DNA of 64,000 nt from Rhizophagus irregularis (taxonomy: Eukaryota; Glomeromycota; Glomeromycetes; Glomerales; Glomeraceae), in assembly GCF_026210795.1 (NCBI RefSeq), contig NC_089452.1, positions 1,240,001-1,304,000 on the forward strand, in the 5' to 3' direction. A program made the translations under genes and the position numbers. The notes under the pieces were generated by a model. It was not told the DNA's origin. It did no database searches and saw only the letters and a list, made by a program, of their open reading frames with translations. This document shows, in pieces, positions 36,116-46,911 of the stretch; positions within the stretch are counted from its first letter, which is position 1; each line of letters begins with the position of its first letter.

Positions 36116-37550
36116 TTGAGAAATTCTAACAAGTACATATGCGCCGATTTACATATTCGGCCAAAATTAAGGATTTGTAAAACATACTTTTTGGTTCCAC
36201 GATACTATTTCAATTGTGTTACATGATCATCTTGTGCGGTTGTGCCGACCGATTAAAAAAATTTATACTTGTAAATAAAAAATATGTTCCATAAATACAA
36301 ATAAACAACACGAAATCTAATGGATTTTTAAGATTCCAATGGGGTTCTATTTGCATATTAAAGATAGTTAGTAACTATTTGTTTTGTTTCATAAAGCTTT
36401 TAACATGCTATAAAGTCCTGAGAAGTCGTATATGTTTAGGACTTTAGCTAGAACTTGATATGATTTATTTCATTTTTGTTTATATCATATTTTAGTAAAG
36501 AAATTTAAGTAATAAAAATATTTTATCATTGGCTTCAAGTTAAAAAATTCACAAAAAGTTTCCCACTCTCTCAAATATGAATAAATAAAATTCTAACTCC
36601 TTATTATAAATACTTTTGTTTAATATCATTAGAATCACCTTAGTTAAAACTTTTTTTGGTATAATTTCACCTAATTTTAAATATAATTACAAAATTTTTT
36701 TTTTTTTTGATTATGTTGCAAAAATAAATAATTTAGCTAATTTTAAACCCGATTTTGTAAAAATACTATCATTAGATTATACTCAAGTAGAGCTTTTAGT
36801 TGTGCATAATTTCGCTAGATTTAAATAATAGGGTGTTAAAATACATAAATTTTTTGAAATTTCACGTACGTTTATTATTACGCACGTGATACTCGTTCAT
36901 CCAATCATTTTCGTATTAGTTTTTAAATTTTACATTATTATGTAATCAACGGATTATTTATATGATAAAAAAATGTTAATATAAAAAAAAGTAAACAAAT
37001 TTAATTTTCATAAAAGCTTTAAGATTATAAGAAGCATTTTTTGCTAGAACCCGAAATATAGTACGCGTTTCTTCAGGGCCGAAATTAGGATATATAATGT
37101 CAGCCAGTATCTAAAAGATAATAAAATTTTGACTGGTATTATCCATAAAAGGCAAGATTTACATGATTATTTTGCCCGCATAAATTAAATATTTACTGTG
37201 GGTGTACAACTGATATAATTAAATATTTCGCTTTAGAATTTTTGGTTATTTCTTGAAAAATGGGATAAATTACGTTTAAAAAATTTACATACTAGGTAAC
37301 GGTGACCGACTTGGACGTCTGAAGCGGGTCACGCTGCGCGTTTTCTCAAAGTGAAATCTTATTGGTGTTATATTTTGCGATTTATAAACATTATCTTTAT
37401 TGTCAAACTCAATTGTTAAAGCTTTTTATTAATAATGGTTTAATAAAATAATTTAACATAATTATAAATTAAATACCAAAATTAAATAATATGTAATTTT
37501 AGACTATTTGTAATAATAAATAAATTTTCGTTAAGATTTAATCGTTGAAA
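36116..37550. other. Intergenic, no gene seen
   Basis: AT-rich. It holds an inverted copy of the dispersed CAGTCA repeat at about 37072-37160 and a less AT-rich patch at 37295-37365. The open frame at 36616-36828 has no recognisable character and includes a poly-T run. Confidence 0.55.
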
Positions 37551-37709
37551 TTAATCGCTTTCTTCAGACAATCTTTCTTGCAACCTCTTACATTTTTTTA
37601 ATGCATTGAAGTCTTTCAAACTAAAAAGTACACCATTAAAGAGCATGGACCTTGGAAATTGCCACAATTTTGCGTTTCTAAGTGGTTCAGGATGATAAAT
37701 ACAGGAATT
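37551..37709 (-). CDS. 3' exon-like coding fragment, unidentified
   Basis: A minus-strand frame of 52 residues has clear coding composition (HPEPLRNAKLWQFPRSM, then LKKCKRLQERLSEESD) and ends with TAA at 37551. It opens after an in-frame stop without ATG or a clear acceptor. An internal Met lies at SMLF. It is either the last exon of a gene whose other exons I could not find, or a fragment. Too short for ordinary ORF calling. Family unknown. Confidence 0.35.
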   Translation of the reverse strand, partial: NSCIYHPEPLRNAKLWQFPRSMLFNGVLFSLKDFNALKKCKRLQERLSEESD

Positions 37710-38099
37710 TTATATTTTTAATTTATTATTTTAAGGTTTTAATAATGAAAATAAATTAATAAATTACACAAGATATAAGTTATATCTTTTCATTTATTAT
37801 ATTGTTTCGTTTATTATTAATGAATCTTAAATTGCATGAAATAATAATTTAAAAAAAAACTAAATTTATTAAATACATCTTATAAAAGTTAAATTAAAGT
37901 CTAATTCTAAGCTATAGTATCGAAATTAATAAGCTAATAGTATAAAAAGTATAAGCTTAAATAAAGTATATGCATTATTATATAAGGTCACGTGAGTATA
38001 AGTCACATGCTTTTGCGTAGAATGTAAAAGTCCTCCGGTCTGCTTCAGACAATAATAGTAAAAATTAATAGTGTAAATGTCAAAATTGTAACTTTAATG

Positions 38100-38605
38100 A
38101 TAATGAGGATTTTAAGCATTGTTATTATTGCTGTTTCAAATCAACAGAATTCTAAGAATTCCAAGAAGAACCGCCAGAGACGAGCCTCAGAAGCATGAAA
38201 AGAAGAAGGACAAGTCCCGTATCGAAGGTCTTAGCGGAAATATTAGGTGTTTTACGAAAACTAATTTAGTTTTTGTTTTAGAATTAGTTAAATAATTTTT
38301 TTCAAGTTTAGTTTTTTTTTACAGCTTTTTCCCTCCTCGTTTTTTTTCTGTAGGCTTCTTTTTTTGGCGTCTATGATGTCAGTTTCATTTTTTCCCTTCC
38401 CTTTTAAGGATTTATACCGTACCGACGTACCGTTACAATCTGGTTTATCGAGTCTAGCTTTATTTTACAGAGGAATGACTAGATAGTTGGCTTAGTTATT
38501 GTTGACGTGTAGATTTAACCTATGGTTACAATCAAGTTAACAACACATTTTGTATTTTTTTCGTTTTCAATAAAGTGCGTGTTTAACAAAAAAAAAAAAA
38601 ATTTA
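38100..38605 (+). other. Possible retroposed transcript end with poly(A)
   Basis: A less AT-rich, basic-codon stretch (38160-38250) is followed by a T-rich stretch. Then 'caataaagtgcgtgtttaac' is directly followed by 13 A residues (38589 on). A polyadenylation signal about 18 nt before an encoded A-run is what a LINE-mobilised mRNA copy leaves. A short frame starting at the ATG near 38196 (MKRRRTSPVSK) is coding-like but brief. No source gene recognised. Confidence 0.35.
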
Positions 38606-38628
38606 TTGTCCTGTTACGTCATCCCCCT

Positions 38629-38916
38629 AAGGAAATCGGGTTTCACAAATCTGGAAACTCCAGAATTTTCCTAAATAACTATGTAGAGAAGGGTCGGTTA
38701 TTAGTGATTACCAGAGGAAATTTGTGAAATTTTCAAATGTTTAAGTATTTTTCCTTGGAAATAAGATAGTGTTACACAAAATTTTAAAACTCACTTATAG
38801 TAAAATAATTAAAATAATCGAGATTTCTGCAAGAATTCCTTCGGAGATCGTTAATAATCGACCCGTCCCTACAGGAAAATTCTGAGTTTCCTAGATTTGT
38901 GAAAACTGATTTCCTT
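38629..38916. mobile_element. MITE, 288 bp, long inverted ends
   Basis: The left arm 'aaggaaatcgggtttcacaaa' and, inverted, the right arm 'aaggaaatcagttttcacaaa' continue for about 80 bp with few mismatches (both reach 'gggtcg.ttatta'). The centre is AT-rich. No target duplication could be fixed. Confidence 0.7.
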
Positions 38917-39171
38917 CGCACTATTCTGAAAACAGCGATAATTATTTTTTATTAATTTATAACATTTATTTTTTAAAAAATAGATATTAACCATTTATAT
39001 ATGATTATTTTTTTTAAAAGTATTCTTTCTAATACTATTATATATTTAGGATTTTTGAATATATTTTTTTTAAAAAAAAAAAATTGCAACGCATTTCTTT
39101 ATTAATTCACGTAACCCAAGGTACTGTACATATATTAATTTAGAAATCAAAGTAATCTATCTGAGCGTGAC

Positions 39172-39587
39172 TTAATATATATAGCGAAGCGTGCAAAAGG
39201 CAACTATAAGCAATAAATAAAAACTATAAACCGAATCAACATCACTATCCAATATAAAAATTATAAAAAAAACCCCCAATTCACTCCACAAAGATAAACT
39301 TATCATTTCTAGACCTAACAGATTTTTAGCTGTACACACTAATCCTAAATTACTTAAAGTTTCCTTTGTTTTTGTATTAAGTTCCACCGTAATAAAACCG
39401 TGAATAATGCTAAATAGCTCATCGCCTCTAAAAAGTCTAAACCTTAATACCCAAAGTCCACCTAACAACAACCAAATTCCTACAAAAAGAAAAAATTAGT
39501 ACCCATAAATTCCAATTCTACGCTACTAATCGATCGCCTAATTTCAATCCAAGGAAAAATAGCTTTATTACGACATGCGAGTGACAT
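39172..39587 (-). CDS. Small membrane protein, probable two-exon gene (107 aa)
   Basis: Exon 2 (39479-39172) encodes a clearly protein-like sequence with three hydrophobic stretches (IWLLLGGLWVLRF, SELGVFFIIFIL, FYLLLIVAFCTL). An excellent acceptor lies before it: branch-like TACTAAT, poly-T, then TAG (39482-39480). A donor GTAATA at 39571 gives a 92-bp intron and a 16-nt first exon, ATG at 39587. The joined frame is exactly 108 codons including the stop. The start is uncertain, because another open frame beginning at an ATG near 39688 ends just upstream (FSFHALQS). Function unknown; membrane location inferred from hydrophobicity. Confidence 0.45.
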
Positions 39588-39689
39588 CAGCTTTGCAATG
39601 CATGAAAACTAAAAATCCCAATTATCCACAAAATCCACTTTGGCTCCCGTTTTAATTTGTTATCGGTAAAGAAATTTTTACGTGAAATC

Positions 39690-41290
39690 ATGTTTTTGAA
39701 TATATTTTTCCGTCAATCACAATTTTCATTTCATTTATATTATTAAATCATAAACACATTCATATCAGTAATAGAATTTGAATACAATGTTTTCGACCCT
39801 TCCAATAGTTAAAAACAAATCCAATCTAGTCATTTTAAAATTACAATATTATTCAGAGCAACTCCAATTAATGTATTCAATAAAATAAGGCAGGATTTTA
39901 TAAATGTATAAACCTTCTAATAATTTACAGTGCAATTGGTAAAATTAATTCAAGTTTACCAAGATATTGATCATTTAAAACAATTATAACATATCTAAGA
40001 GCATGTCGGCTGTCGGCTGACGTAAAATCGATAGTTGACACAGCCCGAGCAATACATAAAAAGGTAACAATGAATCTCTGTAAATATAGTAAATATAATC
40101 ACGTATTACAAATAAATAATAAGCGATGGACTTCAACGGTTTCCGTTTATTACCTAGTATAGTATGTGATTTTTTAATTAATTAATTGACAGAATAATAG
40201 ATAAGTGTTGATGTTTTAAATTGACAGATTATTTTCGATAACTTATCTCTTGTTACTAAATTATATTTAAAATATAAACTATCAATTATATTTGATTTCT
40301 TTTAGTTTATTTTATGGTTTAATTTCTTAATAATGTATGTTTGATAAATTACGCATGCTAGGGTTATGTTTACTCAACTAATTATAATCATAATTATTTA
40401 TAATAGAATATGATTAAGACCAATGGACCATCTCATATAATGACATTTTCTGCAAAGATAATTGGCACTTGAAGATATATTTTGTAAAAGAATATTATTT
40501 TACGCTCGCATTCTATTTATAGTTATACACTATATTTGCATTAGATTTTAGAGAAAAATAGGAAAATAATTAATTAATAAACTATAACTATTTTTTGTGA
40601 ATTGTATTAAAATATTTATATCGGTCTAATGTTAAAAAAGAGAAATTGGATAATGAGAATTGTCAAGAAGTTGGTTATTTTCAATCCATTGGACTTCAAA
40701 TAGCGCGAAAAGTATGTTAAAATTTGCTTCAGCATGGATTCATTCTTTATAAAGTAAGCGTGCATTATTACTTCATTTGCATAACACCTGCCCTCTCAAT
40801 AAAATTAAAGTATATTAAAAGTCTTAAATAGAAATTCAAATCGCATATAATCTTTTCATAAGACTATTTAAAGAAGAATAATTCTACCAAATTATCTATT
40901 TGCCGGGATATTCTGATCTATTTAATTTTCAAAAATAATTTCCATAGTAGGGTTAGGGTTTGTCCAATTTTTTCTCTAGCTTTCATCATTATTTTTACAA
41001 AACTCTGATTTACCATTAGTTATCTGCATCATGCAAATTTGTGTATTTGTATTTAATATGTTTCTGTGGCAAAGCTTTTTAGTGAAAATTATGAACTATT
41101 TGAGCAAAATTAATAAATTAAAAAATAATAAATAAAATACAATTAAAATCATTACAAAAATATTTTTACGTATTAGTGATTACGTGAAATACTTTAGTCA
41201 TCTGATGATCACGTGACTTTTACTACTTTGTTCGGACTAGTCTAGGATTATCAGTTATTAGTTTCACCCCTTCTTTGTTAATATTTAAAA
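39690..41290. other. Intergenic, no gene seen
   Basis: AT-rich throughout. A short ATG frame at about 40125 (MDFNGFRLLPS) stops quickly and has no support. No repeat or tRNA was recognised. Confidence 0.55.
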
Positions 41291-41293
41291 ACA

Positions 41294-42110
41294 ATGTCTC
41301 AACTTCCTACTGACCGCTTGAAGAATATTTAGATAACGAAAGACTTACTATATATTCATTTATGATCAAATGATCATGTAAATTGAGAAATACCACAAAT
41401 TTTTAGCAATAATACAAATATAATGGTACAGGAAGTATTTTAGATGTTCATAAATAAGATCTCCTTTTTAAAGAATTCAACTTTTACCCTCTGTCCTGAA
41501 GCAAAAGATCATTTGAAAGTATCTCAGCGTCTGAAATTTTTATCAACTATCACAATTATGTCACTTAGCAGATTTAATTTGTGTATTATGGCAAAATATT
41601 ATAATTATATTATTTCTTTTTTAATAAGAAAACTTCTGAGTACCTTAATCAAGTTAACTCTTTATGAACACAATTATACGTCATTGTCGTTTACCATTAA
41701 ATCCTTGACGAAGTTTTAATTGATTTTGAAAAATTATCAATTTGGTACTTTTCCACGATTACAAATTTTAAAATTTGTACTTCTAACAAATTATTAAAAG
41801 AATTTTATGTACAGCATGTCATATCAATAATACAATAAATTTAGTTACTCAGCTCTTGCACTAACTTTAAATTTTAAAAAATACGAAAAAAACAATGTAA
41901 ATACTTAAAATCTATTGAAATTTCTTGTGGAAACAAATTTTTGGACGAAAAAGAGGTGCTGGAGACGGTTATTAAGTATAATGTACCACATAGATCATAG
42001 GTTACTTTCTTTGGTGATTGTTACGAGTAATTATTTTAAAGAGAGATTAGATAAAAATGAAAAAAAAATGTTAAGTATTACTAAGAATTTTCGATGACGA
42101 ATTAATTAAA
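41294..42110 (+). pseudogene. Decayed F-box gene
   Basis: The first codons read MSQLPTDRLKNI. After a one-base shift the next stretch reads EYLDNERLTIYSFMIK, so together they match the usual N-terminus of Rhizophagus F-box proteins (MSQLP...C..EIFEYL). Near the other end, 'KEVLETVIKYNVP' followed by a broken tail resembles the family's C-terminal region. The middle is full of frame breaks. The typical length is about 500 residues; here nothing longer than 91 codons stays open. Dead copy. Confidence 0.5.
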
Positions 42111-42820
42111 ATTTTGTGCATTATCAACTTACTGTATGTTATGTATAGTTGTATACATATAAGTTTCATTATTATTAAAGATTTTTTTATATATAAATTT
42201 CCATGCAAATATTCATTTAGTACTAAGTATAACTACTGAAGGTTTTTTTTGAAAAGCTCCGCTCCGTTCTTATTTTTTCTAAATTTATTTTATAATTAAA
42301 TAAAAAAGATTTTTTTTTAAGTTAATAAAGGAATTCGTTTTTTAAATAAAAAAGTTCGTAAAAAAATTTAGAAAAAAGTATTATAAAAAAAATTCGTTTT
42401 TTTTTCTATTAAAATTTTTCAAAATACATTTACCTCATGCGCGCAAATCAAGTCGCAAGATCTCTACCAATGAAAAGCTGTGGCATGGCCCACGTGGGTG
42501 CGATCCTTATTTTTTCTAAAGTTAAATAAATAAGTTCATTTTTTTGAGTTAAATAAAAAGAATAAAAAAAGAATCAATTTTAAATTAATAAAAAAATTTT
42601 TTTAAGTCCATTAAATAAAAATAAATCAATTTTTAAGTCCGTTAAATAAAAAAAAACCGCTTCCCCACCCTTCAAGTCCAAGTTCGTTAAGAATCTAACG
42701 TCTTAAAAGTAAAAAGAAAAATGTTAATTTCTTTAAAACAATTAGATAAAATAAAACTCTTGCCTATACTCTAATATAACTTCAAGTTCGGCATCCTAAA
42801 CGTAAAAAAAAAAATATAAA
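42111..42820. other. Intergenic, A/T-run rich
   Basis: Several 'taaataaaaaa' and 'ttcgtt' motifs repeat between 42240 and 42660. A minus-strand exon-like piece with an acceptor (poly-T, TTTAG) lies at about 42735-42800 and may belong to the small gene at 43186-43377. Confidence 0.4.
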
Positions 42821-42959
42821 TACCGTATTTTGCGGTATATAAGCACCCCATTTTTGCACTTGATGCCGGCCAAGATCCTCATAATTTTGGCCAAAATCGC
42901 CATAATTCTGGCCAGGGGTGCTTACTTTCGGGGGTGCTTACTTACCGCAAAATACGGTA
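42821..42959. mobile_element. MITE, 139 bp (TACCGTATTTTGCGG ends)
   Basis: Starts TACCGTATTTTGCGGTA and ends with its inverse TACCGCAAAATACGGTA. Both arms continue with 'taagcaccccc'-type text. The flanking TA could be a 2-bp target duplication, as in Tc1/mariner. It sits in what may be an intron of the minus-strand gene beginning at 43377. Confidence 0.7.
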
Positions 42960-43136
42960 TTAGTAAAATTAAACAAACTAACGAAGCTTACCTTTTGTTT
43001 AAATCTAAAAACCCGTCTCTATAAAAAGAAAATAAAAAAAAACGTTAGTTATTATTCTTAAGAATAAAAAAAAAATAATAAAAATAAAAATACGTACCTC
43101 AAAGTTTCAAATTACAAGCCGAAACCCTATCTAATT

Positions 43137-43165
43137 AAATGGTGCCATCAGTGATGGCACCATTT
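43137..43165. other. Perfect 14-bp palindrome
   Basis: aaatggtgccatca, one G, then its exact inverse. A 14-bp perfect stem with a 1-nt centre is unlikely by chance in AT-rich DNA. It could be a minimal foldback footprint or a binding site. Confidence 0.6.
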
Positions 43166-43185
43166 ACACGAATATGCGAATATAC

Positions 43186-43377
43186 TTAATTATACTTACC
43201 GTCCTTCCGGTACAAGATTTTCTGTAACGTTAAAATAAAGTCCTCGTCCCTGTGGGAAACACAACCCTCTAGAAATTCTGATAGAAAATTGGTAAAGGAC
43301 TCCGTGAACGAGTCTACGAACTCTTGTACAGGTATGTTTGAGGTTGACTTAGTCTTATTTTTATTTTTACTCATCAT
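43186..43377 (-). CDS. Small spliced gene, first visible exon (hypothetical)
   Basis: The frame starts ATG ATG AGT at 43377 and reads a coding-like sequence (VQEFVDSFTESFTNFLSEFL, then FILTLQKILYRKD). A consensus donor GTAAGT at 43201-43196 lies inside the frame, and the codons beyond it (to the TAA at 43186) are probably intron. A candidate acceptor (poly-T, TATAG) at about 43016 precedes a short exon ending AAAAG|GTAAGC. A further exon may begin at about 42800. Upstream, TTTTTTTCAG just before the ATG may be another acceptor, so this may not be the true first exon. Protein family unknown. Confidence 0.35.
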   Translation of the reverse strand: MMSKNKNKTKSTSNIPVQEFVDSFTESFTNFLSEFLEGCVSHRDEDFILTLQKILYRKDGKYN

Positions 43378-43688
43378 TTTCTCTGAAAAAAATTCCGCAG
43401 TAATTTATTGAATCGGTTGCGAGAAGAGAGTTTTATAAATGATTTTTTCACAATAAAATATGATCACGTGGTATGTATTGATAAATAATCGGACTCGTAG
43501 AGTGGCATCGATATGAATAAATAATGATAACGGGTAAATTATCAAATTTAAATGATAAATATCGATTATCAACATTTTAATAAACATCAAAATTTAACTT
43601 AAATTTTATTTATCTAGAAATTAATATGATACAAACAAATTATACAAATAACACCGCAACCATCGTGACCATATTCCCAGATACATGC

Positions 43689-45585
43689 TCAGCTAGCTAT
43701 CTCTAAACAATACCTTGCATAGGATGAAGTGTTGTAACCACCAAAAAGCTTGTTGCAGATACGTTCTATATATTCATTAACGCAACGCATTATATAAATA
43801 ACAGTCATGAATAATAATATAAGCATGAAAAAATATGCAAAAATGACTGCAAAAGCTGTAAGAGGACCAGTAATCTCAATATCACTAATATACAATAAAT
43901 AACCAGGTAGAATGAAAGCTAATGGAAACATTACTATACACAATGAGAGTTGAATCAAGAGTAAACTTATATGAATAATTATCTTAATAATAAGAATTAT
44001 TTTCATCATAATATATAGAAAAATTTTCTTGAACCACTTCGTAATAAATTGAAGCATTCTATTAAAAAATCCCTTATCAACTTGAAATACTTCGTATTCT
44101 TCTATTTCAAAAATTTCTCTGTTAATAATTTTTTTTTCATAAGAATGCTGCCTGCTTTCACAAATGACGCCAACATTACTTAAAGGTTTGATACACAAAT
44201 CTTGTAAACCAAAGCATGGTCCTTTATTTCTACACCAAACGATTGCTTCTTCTTTGGAGGAAATTCGGCTTAATATAGGAATTTTTTGATTTGTTAATGA
44301 AAATATAAAACTATTTGATGTTTTGCATTTATAATTATAATTATTATAAAAATCTTGATTATGAGATAATAGAGATGATGTTTCATTTTCTTCTGTTTTA
44401 ACGCTACGCCATTCTAATGGATTATATCCGCCAATTATTTCTTTTGAATTACGGACTTTAAAGACAACGACTGTTGATCCCTTATTATCACAATTGTTAT
44501 GAAACTTATTAATTCCAAAACCATCTCGACTAGCACGATAAATAAGTTTAAATTTAAAAGGTAAACTTTTATAATGATAAGGCGTTCGTTTCTTATTGAT
44601 CCAACTTGCTATTAGTGCTGCATCTTTAGAATTAATAATCTTAGAGTCAAACGGATACCCTCTTAATGGTAAAATATTGAATGAAGGCTTGGAATTAGGA
44701 TCTGAAAAATATCGTAAAACTTCTTCATCAAGACCATCTGGTAGAATACCTTTAAAATGGAACGTAGCTTTTGTATATTCATTAGGTGACATATTAAAAA
44801 ATCGAATGTGAAAAATACAATTATGTAAAGTATTTTTTAGATCCACAAAATTCTCTGGTGTCCACTTAATTGAATCTTCATCTAAAATAGAATCGGTATT
44901 TTCAATTCCCCATTTAATTAAATATTCCCAAATTTTAATTTCTTCTAATTCAAGCTCATCACTTTTCAAAAGCTGAATAAGTTGAACTTCTGTAATTTTT
45001 GAGAAATATTCTGATTCAAAGATAATTTTAGGATTTCTATTCATTAATCCTAATGCAAAATTATATAAATTAGTAAAACGATCGTGTTCCAAAGCTGTAA
45101 TAATATCTTTTGGTTTCCAAGTCAATTTATTCCCAAGCAATTGATTTTCAAGTTGTTGATAAAGTTCAAGTAATTGAAGCTCATCGGCAGCAATGATGAC
45201 ATCTATAAGATTAACTTCATTATTTCCAACTGAAAGTACTCCTGTATAAATATGCCTATTCGTAATTATATTTTAAAAATTTTTACAAAAATATTAAATT
45301 TTTATTACGAATATCATATATCATTCATTGGAAATAAACTTACTTTATAAGTACTTCAAATACCAAGGGTGCAATATTAGGCTTATTAAAAACGATGATT
45401 CCATCTTCTTTCTTTGCCCATCGTGAAGACAATGCATTTTTGAAATAAATTGACCTAGAAGATAAGATTATCGAATGTACTTTAAATTCTTTAATATTTG
45501 GTTCCTCGCCAACTATAATTTTTACGTTATAATCTTCATTATTTTCAAGTAAATTTGAAAAGTCCACAGACATTGAATTATCCAT
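43689..45585 (-). CDS. BTB-BACK-TLDc protein with C-terminal membrane tail (602 aa)
   Basis: Two exons: 45585-45344 and 45255-43689; intron 45256-45343 (GTAAGT...ATAG). The joined frame is 1809 nt with its stop. Residues 1-110 form the BTB domain (DYNVKIIVGEEPNIKEFKVH, ILSSRSIYFKNAL, HIYTGVL). A BACK-like helical region follows (to ~240). A TLDc domain lies at about 280-460 (FKLIYRASRDGFGINKFHNN, IIGGYNPLEW, ending EIEEYEVFQV). BTB-TLDc proteins are abundant in Rhizophagus; BTB usually recruits Cullin-3, and TLDc is linked to oxidation resistance and V-ATPase regulation. Unusually, the last ~130 residues contain three long hydrophobic segments, suggesting membrane anchoring. Confidence 0.82.
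45256..45343 (-). other. Intron in BTB-TLDc gene
   Basis: An 88-bp GT-AG intron with donor GTAAGT. Joining gives LIK|HIYTGVLSVGN across the BTB domain, the usual family sequence. Confidence 0.85.
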
Positions 45586-45589
45586 ATTT

Positions 45590-46180
45590 TACGTGTAATA
45601 AAAAAAAAAATTTTTTTGATATCAAGCAAAAAATATAATATTTAACGTAGTTATATTACCACAATACCCATGAACCATATTAATCTGTAAATGGCCTTTT
45701 ATACATGTGAAGTACAATAAATCAATCAAGGTTTTTTCGGAAAAAAAAGAAAATCATTTAAGAAAATGGCATCTTAATACCATTTTAGGTCGTAAATGGT
45801 CCTTTTACATGAATCAATCAAGATATATATTCGGAAACAACTATGTCGATGCGAAGATCACGTGATATGTCTCGAGTATTGAATAAAAATTTTTTTTTTT
45901 AGTAACCCATTTCTTTATTGATTAAAAAGTATTTGCATAAATTACACGTTAATTTTAGAAATACACAGGGGAAAGCAATTATAAAAATTGAATGACCCTA
46001 TAACTAAATAGTCTATCTAAATAGTCTATCTAAATACTATGCTAAAAGATCTAACTAAAACACATTATCTGTAATAAGAGAAATCATAAACGAAATAAAA
46101 AAAACCCATGTATCTTGAAGTTAAATGAAAATATTAAAGTTTTTGTCTGGTTAAAATTTTACTTTAATTTATATGAACTC
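45590..46180. other. Upstream region of BTB-TLDc gene, no gene seen
   Basis: AT-rich and contains the gene's presumed promoter. 'atagtctatctaa' is repeated in tandem at 46005-46040. Two diverged copies of a 'tcaatcaag..tttttcggaa' phrase occur near 45722 and 45824. Confidence 0.5.
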
Positions 46181-46489
46181 TAAGGCCACACAAATTCAAT
46201 TTTTCGGTTCACGTAACATTGAAATTTAACCCGGGGACCCGGGTTTACTGTTTATTAATAAAAAAAGTTTATATATAAAATCGTGACATCTGATTGGTTG
46301 ACTTTTAAAGGGGTAATTAAAGAATTTATTTTCGCTTCAGAAGTTCTCAGCCACGTGATAAACTTATCCGCCAATAAAATTACGTATTGATCACGGGATA
46401 ATTTTTTAATATAGACTCTTTTTTATTGAAATTTGAAAAAGTGACCCGGTCGGGTGAAATGAACCGAAAAATCAAATTTGTGCGGCCTA
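46181..46489. mobile_element. MITE, 309 bp (TAAGGCC ends)
   Basis: The left end taaggccacacaaatt and, inverted, the right end taggccgcacaaattt are followed on both sides by 'atttttcggttca'. GC-rich patches (acccggggacccgggt) lie inside. No clean target duplication. Confidence 0.7.
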
Positions 46490-46517
46490 ATAATTAATAA
46501 CTTCACTAAATTTAGAT

Positions 46518-46911
46518 TTAATTTGAACCCGATACTACATCCGCGCGGGTTATCGCTTTCTTCTTCCTTCTTTTCTTATTACTATCTTTCTTTACATCTG
46601 AATCGTCCGAACTTATGTGTTCTTCCTTTGGTTTGGATGAGACTAATGGTCTTATCAGTAATCTTTTACTAGAAGCCTCATTTAAATGTATAAATTCTTC
46701 TACATCCTCTTTATTCGTATTGATTTTTTGATCGGCGTGGCACTGGCGTATCCGTTATTATTAGTTCGTCCATCGCGTTAAAATATAAATCGTTGTCTTA
46801 AATTAAATCGTCGTCCGACTGTTGCTTAGACTTTGTATTTGAAAACGTAGGGTGAACTTTTTTCTTCGATCCATTAAAAATATATTTCTCATTTTTCCCG
46901 AATAATTCTTG
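46518..46911 (-). pseudogene. Broken gene for a lysine-rich protein, unidentified
   Basis: The minus-strand frame reads FGKNEKYIFNGSKKKVHP, then QQSDDDLI, an in-frame TAA, DNDLYFNAMDELIITDTPVP, a one-base shift, and a coding-like tail (DVEEFIHLNEASSKRLLIR, then SSDDSDVKKDSNKKRRKKK) ending at TAA 46518-46520. The basic tail looks like a nuclear signal. Codon use is richer in G+C than the surroundings (acg, gcg, tcg). One stop and one shift mark it as decayed. I do not recognise the family. Confidence 0.5.

Noticed and set aside
40949-40962. ggttagggtttg resembling a telomere repeat
   Set aside because: A single occurrence, not an array.
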